Both the position numbers and the translations under genes were made by a program. From NCBI GenBank assembly GCA_050084515.1, contig CM114273.1:21514001-21578000 (forward strand): a stretch of 64,000 nucleotides of DNA, read 5' to 3'. Position 1 is the first letter of the stretch. The number at the start of each line of letters is the position of its first letter. The notes beneath the pieces are model-generated. The model saw nothing but the letters and a program-made list of their open reading frames with translations, was not told the DNA's origin and did not search any database. This document shows, piece after piece, positions 47,301 through 61,931 of the stretch. Origin of the DNA: Blasia pusilla. Its lineage: Eukaryota > Marchantiophyta > Marchantiopsida > Blasiales.

Positions 47301-49691
47301 ATAGTAGAGCGTCTTGAAGGATATTGGAGGACAACCTTAGGAGGTCAAGGATGACCTATTGAGGCCATGGATAAACTAAGAGATCTGGTTTTCCATTCGT
47401 CTCGACTCATTAGGATCTATATATAGAAACTTACTATTTTGGGTAAGTTACCATTAAGAGTAGAGTTGAATTTACACTTGGAAAGGGGCACTTGACCCCA
47501 ACAATAGGCGAAGATCCAGGTAGGTGACTTGCAAGCATAGGTTATCATGGAGAGAGTTTGGGAGAGGGAAGGGGGTATACACAAGGAGAGAGAGCTTTGG
47601 AGCTCATTCTCTCTTTGTTAAATCTCTTTCCATGACTCAGCGGAGCTATCGTATTCCTTGCATTGTAAGTAACCCAAGGCTCTCATTAAGAGAGTGGATT
47701 TGGTTTGAGATGAAAGATGTAGTTGTGTGCACATTATGAGAAACATTTGAGAGATTGTGATTTATTGGAGATATTTTGGTACTTGATCGTCTCGATGTTT
47801 GGATGCCATGAGGTAGTATGATATGTTATATGTGTCTTCTAAGACAACGATGTGTATGAACACGATAAATTCATAAGAAATTGAAAATCCACTAGTAGCC
47901 TAAATCCATGATTGGTATTGGGCACAACTATAGAAACAAAGCATTGTATCACGCACCATGCACTTGGTGACAAACTGGTCTACAGTTGTGTCCATGCCTT
48001 GCCATAAGTACTGTTTCTACTGTGATTGGAGCAAGATATTTGTATGATGCATTCCCAACTCCTAGTGGACATGTTGCACCAATTGTGATCTCTGCGAAGC
48101 AAAAGGTATGTACGACTTGTACAGTTGTTCTCCACCATCCTTCTAAAATTCATAATACACGTGTCCCCTTCCATTATTAAGTTCCATATTAACCACTTCG
48201 CTTGCTATAGGATCTAATGCCATTTTCTCGTACTTATTCTTTCCGCTATTATATGAATTGAGTGCATAGGAGATCGAAGACTACCCCATCCTAGTGGATA
48301 TCTCAACCACTTGTAGCCTTCTTACCAACCTCTAAATATGAGGACTTTCTATTTGATCTAATTGTTAAATTCCATGCGGTATAGCTCTCCATGGCCAAAA
48401 AACCAAATAGGAAAATGCGTGCCATCTAAGTACCCTCTCCTCATCACTCTCACCATGCCAACAAGCTCTAGTCGTATCCTGTTGATTCAGACATGGGTTA
48501 TGACTCGAACCATCTGCATCTTGGTTGATTCAACCCATCTGCATCCTAGACATTCCTATTATTTGCCTTGTAAAGTGATTTAAAGAAGGTTATTTGGACA
48601 TCCCTCCAAAATCATTGGCGAGCTTGCCAATTCATATTCAAGATAAATTGGAGGACATAACATTCCTATATGAATGTTTGATATGACATCCCATATGAGC
48701 GCACACCATTCATGACAAGTAGCAGTACCCCATATAAATGTGCCATGTATGTAGTATCCCATTCACGTGCATGCTGCTACATGAATGGTTGATTAGATGC
48801 CCTGGCCGTACATTCATGAGCAGTGGATAGCATATCGAGCTATGATTTCTATCGTGCAATTGTGTGGTAGGGAAACCAATATCTGATGCCGAGTGTAGTG
48901 TTTTCGTGGGACAATTGCGGGCAAGGACCTTCAATAAGAAGAAAATGAGCCCCAAGCTCTCTCTCTCTTCCATTCAGGTATACCCCCTTCTCTCACTAAG
49001 GCCTTCCCAAGTGAAATATGCAAGTAATAGATGAATATCCTTGACCTTAAACCAACAACGATGGGTCAAGAATTTCTACAAATAGAAAGTTAACTACGCT
49101 AAAATAAGGGACTTCTATGAGAGAATGAAGTCTTCAAATAGCCTCTAAATAAACCCAAACTAAAGGAAAACTTGCACTCAATGGTTATCCTACTTCTAAA
49201 CATGTCATCTTTGACTTATTAGGCTTGATTTCTAATCTCCTTTGAAGTGATGCGCACATTTTGTTTCAAAAGATGTACATCCAATGATCTTTTATTCCAT
49301 AATATAGTTTAAATTTTCTCCCAATAAAAATTGAAAGTAAATCTTATTCATAATATAAAAGTCTTTTCATTATTTTGAAGAATTATTCTTGTCCCCCAAT
49401 TTCCTTTTGAACTTTTCTCAATTTTTCCAAAATTTTATTTAATTTTCCTTTTAAATTAAACTTGAAAATTAAAATTACAATTTTCCTCAACTCTTAAATG
49501 ATGTTTATAATTGAAAAAATAATGAATATGGGAAATTGGGAATAGTATATCATCATTGTCATGCGAATGGGGAAAATCTTAGAATTTTTTGAATATTAAT
49601 TAATATAATTACTCATATCTTTTCCCATTCTACTTTTAGTTTAGTATTAAGTATAAGTCAAAAACTTAGCATGGATTCAAAGTATGGTGAT
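47301..49691. other. Gene-free stretch
   Basis: 47.3-47.9 kb is probably the degraded 3' part of Ty3 copy C (a CGATGTGTATG...ACACGA block near 47850). 47.9-49.0 kb holds only short frames, and 49.0-49.69 kb is AT-rich. Nothing else is supported. Confidence 0.4.
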
Positions 49692-50590
49692 TGTGGCGAC
49701 CCTCATAACCAAACGAATACCAAACAGATGCCAAACGAAACATCAAAACTTTAGTGTGCTCACGCTACGATGATTGCACTTTGGAGAGGTCTTTTGGAAA
49801 AGTCCGAGAGACGAAACGCGCAATGGATTTTGTGCATTTCATGCGTTTATGGTCGCGATCAGGAAACCTAGACCAAACGTGAATCAAGACTTGAGATGAG
49901 TTGAGTCTAGGAAGGTTGGTTGCCAATGAGGTGAGAACTAGTTTTGGAACACGACTAGCGTTTGGGGATTTTGACAGTGTTTCAGACCATAACATTTAGT
50001 CCCAAGAAGCGTTTGGGACAAATAAGGTCGCGTTAGAAATCTTATGTCGAGACAATTACAACGCACCAAAAATCTTAGAAAATGCTTTAGAAAAGCTTGA
50101 GATATTTTCCGAAAATGAATTTTCGGGTTGAGGGCCAAATTAAAGGGCCCGACTGTCTTTCCCTAAAGTTTGGGGAGGGCGGGGATTCCCAGAAGAATTG
50201 TTAAGGGGAGTGTCTTCAAGGATTCTTGGAACCTGAACCCCACTTCGAGCGGCAAACGGCGTCCCAAGGGCACGGGATGGAAGGAGAGTTTGGTCCCTAA
50301 CCACGACTCATTTTCATGAGTCGTGGTTAGGGAGTTATTGGATGTCCATTGGACACTTGGGACCGCCATGAGTGCAGACGCCGTTTGAGGTTCTTGAAGC
50401 GACAAGAAAGTCTGTTTGAAGTTTTGAAAGACTTGCTTTTGTTGTAAATCATGAAACTAGGAAGGTTGAGCTTGATGAGAAGCGGGATCAAGACTTCGGA
50501 AAGTTAGAACGCTGATTGATCCAAACCCATCTAATGTGAGTACGTGTTTGAGTGTATGTCTTAAAAGATTAAAAATCTACGTTCAAGGAG
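49692..50590 (+). repeat. LTR-like repeat of the Ty3 family, plus orientation
   Basis: It starts TGTGGCGACCCTCATAACC, the counterpart of the copy A LTR start, and ends through GTGTTTGAGTGTATG and ACGTTCAAGGAGA, also found past the copy A LTR. No gag or pol follows, so it may be a solo LTR or an LTR-leader remnant. Confidence 0.65.
50294..50332. repeat. Perfect short hairpin inside the LTR-like repeat
   Basis: CCCTAACCACGACTCAT and its exact complement are separated by 4 bases (TTTC), giving a 17 bp stem. Confidence 0.9.
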
Positions 50591-53500
50591 AATAATCGCA
50601 CGACATGATGATATACTATTTTTATAACGGATAAATTAGGAATTGAAAAAATTAGAAAACTTAATATTTACTTTTACTTGGTTTGCTGTAGAATCAAATC
50701 ATAAATCCCCTGGTTTATTTGGTACCTAATATCGATATACTTAATTTCACCGTAATTATTGGAGTGGAAACGTTTCACATCAAAATCTCATGAGATTTCC
50801 CTCGTAAAGAGACAACGAATGCTATGTGCAATATTCACGCACTCACAGTAAATTCAGTACCCTACAGAAGATCAATGCAGCACTGTAGAAACGCTTTCTT
50901 GTTACTGGTAAGAACGCTCTTCCGAGCAAGAGTTCGGAATTGGCGTTAGTTAAGAATCTCAATCGGTTTACCAACAACATGCTCTTTCGCATTGTCATGT
51001 GCAAGCAAGTGATAATGTGTATCCGCTCTAGACATACGAGATCCCGACAGAGCTATCGACGCCTGGGTCGAATGGTATCACCGCGGAAGGCACTCCACAA
51101 GGACGGAACTAAGGCCACCCAATATATTCCCAGGTTTGGAACACGTGTATTGCATTGGTTTTTTGGTTTGTGCTTGGCTCAAGGAAATCGTGCCTCTCCA
51201 TTGTCAGTGCAGCGAAAGCTAGGCATGATCCACGAGTTTGGCTGTTGGAGTCAGTGCGTCTTTTTCTTGTAGGTTCTCCTTGTGCTGCTTGAGCTCTACA
51301 TAAGGCTTTCTGTCTCACCAAAACTATGCAGGAGACACTGTCACGAAGCTCAAGAAGTGATGTTGCAGACAGATTTTGTGCTTATCGATGGCACGATAAA
51401 CAAGTTAACTTCATTGAATGAGTAAATTGACGACACGGTGGACTCCATAACTACGCGAACCTAATCCAATCGGACCGAACTGGCATCGGAACGTAGCCGA
51501 GATTGCCATTGCATTTAGAGGAGGCGGGCTACAAAGTAATAAAAAGGCAAGAGCGCGGGTGGACTTGAAAGCGCTGCACAAGATCTCGGCCAAGTTTAGA
51601 TCTGACCTTGCCTCCAACGTGCAACGTTTCAAAAGCAGCCCTTACAAGCGGAAAATCGAAGGTCGCAAAAGTACCTGCTGCAAAATCTGAAGACCATCTC
51701 GGACGATGAGTGCTCTCTTGACGCCCTTATCCATCAGATCAGCCCAAGGAGGTCCTGTCATTGCAGTTTCCGTAGGATGATGCACTATGGCTAGTCCAAG
51801 TACATTCTCATGGAGTTAATCTTGGACGGGACTGATGGGGGCCAATCAAAGCAGTAGCTTGAATGGTTTCCCCCCTCCCTCGATACCAAGCATAGACTTA
51901 AGCCCATAGAATCTGGACATATTAACACCTTCTTAAAGCAAAACCACATACTAACATTGTGTGAACGATTAACTTGCCTCATCCCGTACCCAAAATGCCT
52001 ACACTTTAGTAAAGTTGTGGACGGATCGATTGGATACCGATCTGAACAAATTTTCTCAGGCGGGCAGACTTGCGTAAAGTAACGAATCCTGATGGGTTCA
52101 AAAGCCAAAATTGGTCTTCGTTGGTCTACCGATTCAACGCAAGGAGTGCAACATGATCTCACAAAGAACAGAGGCGCTAGAGTGCGTCGTAGTAAAGAAG
52201 CCGTGTTCGATCATCTAACCTCGTACTCTACGCAACTCACAGTAAGCACAATTTAGAAGTGAGCTAACCGAGCTCGTCACTCTCCCGTCGAATTCAAGTG
52301 AGCTTGATAGGGACAACCAGCTCGTCACTTTCTCGTCGAACTCATGCGAGTTTGATAGGGACAACGCAGGATCGCGGTTCAGCACCATGTCGAATAATTT
52401 CTGCTTTACCTAGAGAATTCTTCCTCATCTTAAACCCACCCTACTTTCTGTCTGGAAACTCGACTTCCTCCATCCTCGAGACCATAACTCCGATTGGTTG
52501 CAACTTCGTCACAGTTAGTTGCGTCTAACTTGGGCCTCGACTCAAGTATGTGAAAATGGCCCGCCAACGTTGGTAAGGAATTAAAATTAAAACTTTGAAG
52601 GTTAAAGCAGTACCAAGGGGAGGAAGGTCAAAAATAACCCAAGCAAAGATGTCATATCTTGGATTTCCGTAAGAGCGGCGGACGACAATTAAGACGCGTT
52701 CAGTATATGCGTCCAGAAAAAGAGTTTGGGAGTGGGACGCTTAATTAATTAGTGAAAATGCTGTGAAAGATGCGGGAATACTTTCAAGTCGCTCTCCCAC
52801 ATACGTAAGAACAGCAACAAGTGTGGAGCCTCACAGGAGTGGACTGAGGCCAGTACTTTTCCTCAGCGGGCGCCATCCCGCCAGACACACTGAACCCTGC
52901 TCTCATTTACACAGTTTTCCATTTGCTTAACCCATCTACTCCGAACGTCACTAGAAACGAACTTTCTTTCAATGGGATACCCCAACTTCTTGCATAATGA
53001 CGTATAAATTTACTTTGGAGGACACAAGAAGTAGGCTTCAGGACATTTGGCCTTGGAAGGAGGCCATGTCAACCTTGCCAGAAAATACTCATCCATAAGG
53101 CTTAGATGCAACCACACCAATCACTGGATGGGCATGGACATTGGGAGAACTGGAACCTGTTGGTGAAAGACATGCCGCTGGCCCAGTTCGATGTCGGGAA
53201 GAGGAATGACCGGCAGAATACTCTTCGTATCATACACCACGATGTGATGCGTTAACTGGACTCCCACATACTACTCCAGGTGTTGAATATATGTATTGAG
53301 GAAAAATTACTGAAGAACCCAAGAATGGGTCAAAATGCCGCTGCATTCATTGTATTAGCCGAATCCCAACGAACCTCGAGGATGTGGAAGGTAGAGTAAG
53401 CCTGCTGGTAAGTCCTCCGAAAGAATTGCTCACATTCAACGGTAGTTGGCGTGTATATCTTGATCAGTAGTCATCGGTACCACGATATATCCTGAAATAT

Positions 53501-53837
53501 TAAACGACGTTCTATCGCGACAGCTTTTGCTTGAGGACCCCAAATTCATCGAACTATGAAACAAGATATAATCTTGACCATGAAATTGAAGTGTCAAGTT
53601 CCATCAGGGTAGCATGGATTACAGACAACAAACACGTAACAAGCAACATTTGCTTTCTGTGACCACCGAACCAATGGAAAGGGAAAAAGGTGATCAAAAA
53701 CTGAATGTACTGACTTCATTTGGCCAAAAGTCCTTAAATGGGGATGATAATTCATCACATGGAGACCAACTATGAACTCGACATCGTAATCTAAGCTCCA
53801 GCTAGAATACCGCGTTTCTAAAACATTCGACAGCGGC
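50591..53837. other. Gene-free stretch downstream of RPL8
   Basis: Short frames such as 50940-51272 (+) and 51791-52162 (-) overlap others and match nothing I know. The imperfect CGAGCTCGTCACT...TCGTCGAA repeats at 52268-52335 are the only structure noticed. Confidence 0.4.
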
Positions 53838-54977
<1,140 letters not shown>

Positions 54978-55568
54978 TTTGCTTCTTCGAGTCCCTGATG
55001 CTCCTGTTCGTAGGAAGTGCTCGCCTGAAGGCTCAATTGGAAAGAGGGGGAGTGATTTCCAAATCTGCACTATACCCCCCGCAGCGTGAACCGAGAAGAG
55101 GGTTACCGAAAGGCATTAGGGTTCCGGCCTCATTCGACCCATTCCCTACCCTAATCCACTCGGTCCGAACCCCGTTGGACTAACAAACTCGAGATGGTCT
55201 AATAACCAGACGTCTGGCTCACTCCTGACCGCCGATCTCTGTCATCGATGGCATACATCCTCTGTTGTTCCCGCTGGAGTGACCTCCGGACATGAGTTCA
55301 TATTCTCTTTAGGGTTAGAGTCTCTCACCAATTCGCAGGCTAGTAGATCTCAGCCGTTAGAGGTTTTCATCCACGATGATCGGAAGCTGTAGGCCACTTA
55401 GGGTTTTATTTCCAGAATAAGCCGCTTGTCATGTTCAGTCGAGAGACTCAAGGCACTTAGGGTTGCGATATTGAAGGTTCCTACATTGAAACGCTGCCAT
55501 AACCACGGAATTGCAGGTGTGAGTGATGTTTGACACGATACAGTTTCCGGAGGAAGAGGAAGGTAGCA
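54978..55568. promoter_or_regulatory. Divergent promoter with telo-box motifs
   Basis: This 591 bp interval separates the two start codons. TTAGGGTT-type motifs (AACCCTAA on the RPL8 strand) occur at 55116-55123, 55308-55318, 55398-55406 and 55457-55464. One in the opposite orientation (ACCCTAA) lies at about 55148-55154. Telo-boxes are known promoter elements of plant ribosomal protein and ribosome-biogenesis genes. Confidence 0.7.
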
Positions 55569-58123
55569 ATGATCAAACGACAGTTTTATGCGCTTGAACA
55601 CTCCCGGGCAGATTCAGGTTCCTCTGGATCTTCCTCTTCCTCGCTTGGCACTGCGTCCGATGCCGAGTCGGGTGGTGTTGATGCAGTGGATGACTCCGCC
55701 TGGCCAGGTTTGTAGTTGTTCCAGGCCGAGGACCATTTCACTCAGTACTTACCGAGAAGCGCTTTATCAGTCCTTGGAGCCGAGCGTCACTATTGATCGT
55801 GGAAATCACGCCTTTGCCTTGGTGTAGCGCATCTGCTACTGTCTAGCTGTCTGGATGAAGCTGTAGATGCCGATTCCTGTTGGTCCTGAAACTTGGCGTT
55901 TTTATTCGTACATACTGTTCTGCGCTCATCTGGCTCTCGTGGTGTGTTTGGTACAGCGTCGAGCCATGAAAGTGACGAGACGTCAGGGGAAGAGGAAGAG
56001 GTGGTATCGAAGAGAGCTGGATCAGGTGACGAGCTACTTTCGGGAGCCCTCACAGTCCTAGGCTCACCTGATATTTATTTGGTAAAATTCCTGCTTCGTT
56101 AGCTGTTTGATTTTAATCTATCTATTTCATGGACTTATTGCCATCAAAGTATTCAGAAAGAGTAGTCAGAGTCTGGTTTTGTCTACTCGTTTGGCTTCTA
56201 CCTGGAAATTCATCGAAATCTGTTGTGTTAACACATACGTGTAAGGTGTATTAGGTTTCTTACTGACCTTATTTCTCCAGATGCCGACAGGCGGGCTGCT
56301 GCTATTCGATTTTCTGAAAAAAGGTTGAGCGAGCTGAATGAGGACTCTAGAGAAACAGCGTCCTGTTCGGATGAGGAAGGAGGTGGGGATTCCTGTGCCG
56401 CCGAGGTCGCCGAGGATGAGTTCTCCCAGAGGAAGCTATCTAACCAATGGGCGGAAGCTGTTGAGGAGGACGAAGCAGAAAGGTCGATAGCAAAATTTGA
56501 GGGCACCACTGTCGTTTGTGTTGGAGCTGCGAACAAGGTTCTGAAGTGCAGGCTTTGCCCGAAAGTCGTCTGCCTGAACTCTGAAACGATGGAGGCGCAC
56601 TTGTCGTCCAAGGTACTTCTCCGTTGAGTTGGTAACCGTGGGAGGTGCTGAGGATGCGGTTATTAGCCAATGCCGTATTGGTTTTGAGGTGTTTGATTCA
56701 GGTTTCCACTTGTTTGAATTTTGGACTAGTGAAGCAATCTTAGCGCCCATGAGAGAGACGCCCGTGCCGTGATGACAATGCAATATTTCTGACACCTCTT
56801 GTACGAGAGCAGTATTATGCCGCTCTGTGAACGGATATGCTACGTCCTGAGCACACATCGGTAGGAGGAAGTGTTGAATGTGCCTCTGAATAGTAGGAAG
56901 CTGATGAGTCTCCTGAAAGGTCTCCCAAATTCAGGATCACAGGTCTTGTTGTTCCTCTTAGAAAATTATTCCCATCATGCTTATGAGTCATGTCCCAAGC
57001 CATCCCCAGATTTACTTCTTAATCGTACCGCCGTGGTTCCATCCTAGTTTCATTTCAATTTTTCATCTGTCCGTTCAAGAAGGAATTCAGGTCTGACATT
57101 CTTCTACAGCAGTGATGGCACAATTTAATGATTGCCCTGTATCTTCGTTGAAGTGCTGTGATGATTGAGCAATATTTCTGACACCTCTTGTAGGAGATCT
57201 GAGCTCATGCTCTGATCGATGAACGGATATGCTTTTATCTGAGCGAGCTCAATTCACTAAACGGTTGGATTCCTCAGCGGTACAAGTATCTCTTAAGATT
57301 ATTACCAAGATCCAGCCCATATCTTACATCCTTTATCATCTGGCTGGAAATATCTGATATCCCTTTATGTAGCCGTTGAGTAATGTACTATTTTGTCTCG
57401 TAAGGAACTGTGAACACAAATTTAACACGTCAGTACCTGTTGTTTGGGTGCAGAGACATGCCCGCTCACTTAAGCAGTTAGCTAGTGGGAAGCTAGTTGT
57501 ACAACTGGATAGTGAAGGAGAAGAGGAAGAGGACGGGGAGACACATGCTGAGCGATATGCCCGAGTGATGGCATCCACTCAGGTGGTCTTGGATATCCAA
57601 GGCTTAGGATTTTATTTAGTAGATGATAGGTGCATTTACAATAGAAATCGAGATGGCTTTCTGAAAGTCGACGGGTGCAGGTGTTTCCATTGTGAAATAA
57701 GCGTTTACTGCAGGATTAGGTTATCAATTCCTTAAGTAGCAGAACTCATGATATCGCATTTGTGATTGTGTCTGCAGGAGGATGAAACACCAAAGAGGAA
57801 GCGAGACTTAGGAAGACAGCGTCAAAGGAAGCGGGCGAAGATTAGGGTAGAGTACTTTCACCCATTCCAATGAGACCCTCACTGCCACTCGGTCCACTTG
57901 CACACTCAAGTTTATTTATGAGCTGTCGGTTTCACTGTACTTCATACAGGCCTTGAAACTTGCAAGCAAGAAGGAAGGAGATGAACTGAAATTGCAGTCT
58001 CACAAGGAAGGAGGAGCAGGATGTGCACCAACTGTTGTGGTTGAAGAGACAGAAGCGCAGATGTCCTTGAACAAGGTAATCCGAGGCAGGGTAAGGAAAA
58101 CCAGAGGATCTGCAGGAATGTAG
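55569..58123 (+). CDS. C2H2 (jaz/U1-like) zinc-finger protein, acidic, six exons
   Basis: Exons: 55569-55707, 55957-56025, 56281-56612, 57454-57582, 57778-57846 and 57950-58123, giving 303 residues. All junctions are GT-AG and frames agree. The start MIKRQFYALEHS is followed by Ser-rich and Asp/Glu-rich stretches. A single zinc finger CRLCPKVVC...MEAHLSSKRHARS (CX2CX12HX5H, residues about 165-195) spans the exon 3-4 junction. This long His spacing is typical of RNA-binding jaz/U1-like fingers. Next come an acidic run (DSEGEEEEDGE), a basic segment (PKRKRDLGRQRQRKRAKIR, likely nuclear or nucleolar targeting) and a Lys-rich end. I do not recognise a named orthologue. The basic/acidic make-up and the telo-box promoter shared with RPL8 suggest a nuclear, perhaps ribosome-biogenesis, role (inference). 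Exon 2 boundaries are the least certain: other acceptors at 55866/55867 give stops. Confidence 0.8.
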
Positions 58124-61100
58124 GCCTTTCAGAACTGAGTGTAGCCCATGAACGGCTGTGTCGGGGACGATAATGAATGATCAGGTGAGACTTCTAGGGT
58201 TCAGAAAGTCTATATGGTTGTGATATACAATTTAAATTACTAGTAATGGGTCTAATTCACACATGACCAAACTGGGTAGTTTTCTGTGCTTCCGTCCCGG
58301 GTTTAGCACTAAAGGGAATGTAGGTGTGAGATTGTGGTCCCTGTACTATTTCGTGGACGACTGTCAGGGTAAAAACCAACTCACGTGACTCCTCCATTGA
58401 ACGGCAGTTAGGTGGTGGTTGAGGAATTTGTCTTGTAATTTGGACTGGATTCTGGACAAAGAAAAGGTTTTCCTTGACCAGTGGAGGAATAGATAGGTAT
58501 GTAAGAGCTGTAGGCTTCGTGGATACCAAATTCATTTTGATCAATGTCCTTGAATTAATAGTCATCCTGTCAGGTTTTGAGGAAACAATTCAGTCCTCAC
58601 CAACAGATCTGAATTTTGGTATTCTCTTTCATAGTGTTGAAAGTCAGAATCACTGTATGCATTTGAACGAAACAAGTCCATGGCACACATGAGAAGTAAT
58701 TTTTAATTGAGAAGATAAATGAGGCTGATGAAGCAGGGTGTTTTCATCTTTTGAATGGAAGGAATTACGTAGCCTAGCTTAGTAAATTTCCCATAGTATA
58801 TGCAGATGGACCTTAAAACTTAGCTTAAGTTCCCCCCTGGGCAATGGTGGGGGATGAGAATTTCATTCTTCAATTTGATATGTTGTGACGTGGGTTTATA
58901 TGGTGGCTATTCTAGTAAGTCTTTAAATGCCGTAGGTAGAAATTCATGGTTGAGAAGACGTCCAATCCTTTTCTTCACCCAACAAGGGTGAAGAAAAGGT
59001 TCAAGTAAGCATTTGTAAAGATAGATATCCAATCCGTGAAGAAAATATTCATCTAAAATTTACAATTCCACATGACGGTTCTCAGAAAAATCCATAGCTG
59101 ATTTTGTTGACTAACATTTTAATGGTAGTTGGAAGTGTACAAGGTGATAAAGAAGACCCTAGATAAAGAAGACCCTAGAAGGAGGGGGATGATCGTATTT
59201 ACAGCGTCAGTTCAAATCGGTAGATCACTAGGAATGGATAGCTTCGCATAGTGTATAGGGCTCAATGTTGCGAAGATGATATGTCTCATGTTATTAGTAT
59301 AATGCCCAAAGATTTCAAAGTGGTGTCATCTGTTGTCGAAGACGTAAAAGGTTTGTCAAGGTTGTGAAATAAACCGACTTTTATTCTTCGTCCATTAGCC
59401 TCGTTGGGATAGGTTACCATTGAATTAATTGATAAGACATATAGAATGGCAGAGGAGGAATACATGCAAAAATCTATTAAAGAATATATCATTATGGTAA
59501 CGATGTTGCCACATCTCTACATGTTGGGAAGAAATCCTTGGAGAATGAAGCTTCCTTGTAAAACGCAAAGTTGATCTCTTGTTTCTTGGAATTTTCTATT
59601 GAGTCTTGATAGATGGATAGGTGTGTACAAATCGAACAAAGGCAACGAGCAGAGTTTTCAGGATAAGACATTCTCATGAACTAAAACCAAATTAACAGAA
59701 GCAGATCGTAGAATTCATAGATCTTGATAGAAAACCAAAATAATAGAACTTTTTGCTGCAATCTATAATATAGACCTAAAACGAAAGTTGTGGTAGATAG
59801 ATATATTCTAAACTGATAAAATGCTACTGAAATGTCGTGAAAATTTGCATGGGAAATTGAGATTGCGTAGATCAGAGAAATGTTTCACTCTTCAAAACTT
59901 TGCCTTTTATTCCTGAAATAACACTTACTTTAAAATAAAGGAATGTCAACTTTTTAAAATGTACATAGTTTTCACTTAACAAATTGACATTGACAATTTA
60001 TTTTGGGGAGGAAAAATAAATTCGAATGAAAAAGAGATTATTTACCATGTACGAAGCGGATACAAAATTTGAATATGGTGGGAAGAATGGGATCGGAAAA
60101 AAGATGTATTGTTTTAGCTAGTGAAGAATGAAAACCTTCCGTAAAGATGAAAATTATTGAAAGGAAAAACTTAGTACATTTATGATTTGAGAAGTGCACA
60201 TCTTCTTGAACAAGACCTATTAAAATGTGGTGATTTAACAATGAATTTTATCAAATTTCACGGGTAGAAATAAAAAGAGATGAAAATTGTGAACCTCTTT
60301 CACTATCAAAAGCATATCAAATAAATTTTTATTCTAGTATATTATAATACTCTGTAAAGAACGGATCAGCAAGAAAATGTTTTACATATTAAAAATAATA
60401 ATTAAGAATTGAATTTATGTGAATATCATTAGTCCCTACCTCCACAGGTTATATATTCGATGATAGGATAGTAGCAAAATGCCACACTTGCTATATGTAT
60501 AAGAAAGTTTGAAATTGCATACAACATCATTAATCTCTTCCCTTATTCCAACATGTTATCAATTTTGATGTATGGCACACGTACTTGATTATAATCAAAG
60601 ACAAAGAAACTCATAGCCAATTTAAATGCCCCCTTCAAGTAAGTAGTCATATGATTGTTCTTGGAAGGGAAGATGAGTCCCACCATAAGTATAGGTGTGT
60701 TACCATTGTTGGCGGTATGATAATGTGTGGAATCAATGCTTCAATTTACATCATAGGATGCAATTCTATCCAAGGGTTGGAGAGAAATGACTATCTTGGT
60801 GGGTGTAGATCCTAACAAGTGTAGTGTGGGTTGTTAATTGGTCTTGTGGGGATGGTGGACATGCCGTTAGGTTTATTTTAAGATCTCTCATGGAGGAGGT
60901 AAAAATGAATAAACCTAAAGATGTTGAATTTTGGTGAGAGCCAGTGAAATTTTGGTGAGAAGTCGTATGAAGTTGTGTGGAAGAATAATAAGGGTGAATT
61001 TATTCCATGGCGTTCTTAAAAGAACAATAGGGTTTTTATATTAGTTGCCCTTCCATGAAATACGTTCACATAAGATAAGGTTAATACTCTCCAAATATAT

Positions 61101-61931
61101 ATGTTGCATAAATTTTATTTATATTTATTTCAAATTTAATTTTATATGATAATAGTTTCCTACCTAGACAGGAAATTCTTTGATCTTATGCAGAGAAATT
61201 TATAGGGAAAAAGATGTTTTTAAAAAAGAATGGTTTCCCCCCTCCCTTAACTATTTTTCCACTTGGCCAGATAGACTTGAATGGGGTTTGGGTTTAGGGA
61301 AAAACCTTTCAAGGAAAGATGAACATCATTGGAAAGAGGAGTTTGCAAGCAAGTTGCAGGCGGGGGGTAGGGAGGGTTGATGATCGAGCAAGATTCGATC
61401 AATCCTTTTTGTCGAGTTCTTCCTGGGAGGCTTTCTCCGACCCGTGGTGACTAACATCTGTTTGTGAAGCAGCTCAAAGGATTTTTTTTTCAATTTGATT
61501 TACATGCTGCGATACTAGCATCTCGAACAAACGTTCGTGTATATTAATTGTTTTGGCTTATTGTTGAAGTTGGTTCACTACTGTTCGGAATTGGTCAGCT
61601 TATTTTTATCCACCCTCTTGTTTTCAGCCTGATTCAAGTAAGCATGTGACCTCTCTCTCTTTTGATCCTGATTTGGTCATGGGGGGCATTAGATTTGGTC
61701 GTGAAAGAGAGATATTTGCAACCTAATGCGCCCAAATTTTTTTCCTCTCCTTGCAATCTCTCCGATGTAGTCTTGTGCTTCTCCACGGATCCAACATGCG
61801 CGTGCCTCTTATAATGCCACATGTGCCAACCTCAGACAAGCACTCAGCCGCAATATTCAGTTGCACGTGTAGTTTTCTAACACATAATATATGGTTTAAA
61901 CTTCAAACCACTCTCGAGTAAAGCTGTGTAA
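58124..61931. other. Gene-free AT-rich stretch
   Basis: Only short unsupported frames are seen. A perfect 14 bp-stem hairpin lies at 58967-58999. A frame at 61180-61380 might be an upstream exon of the next open reading frame, but no splice junction could be argued. Confidence 0.4.
58967..58999. repeat. Short perfect hairpin
   Basis: CCTTTTCTTCACCC and its complement GGGTGAAGAAAAGG are separated by AACAA. Confidence 0.95.

Noticed and set aside
54978-55070. N-terminal extension of RPL8 (31 residues)
   Set aside because: All uL2 proteins start MGRVIR. The extension would lie in the 5' leader and has no conserved sequence.
55867-55956. Earlier start for zinc-finger exon 2 (acceptor TAG at 55866)
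   Set aside because: Joined to exon 1 in the required phase it meets a TGA after eight codons.
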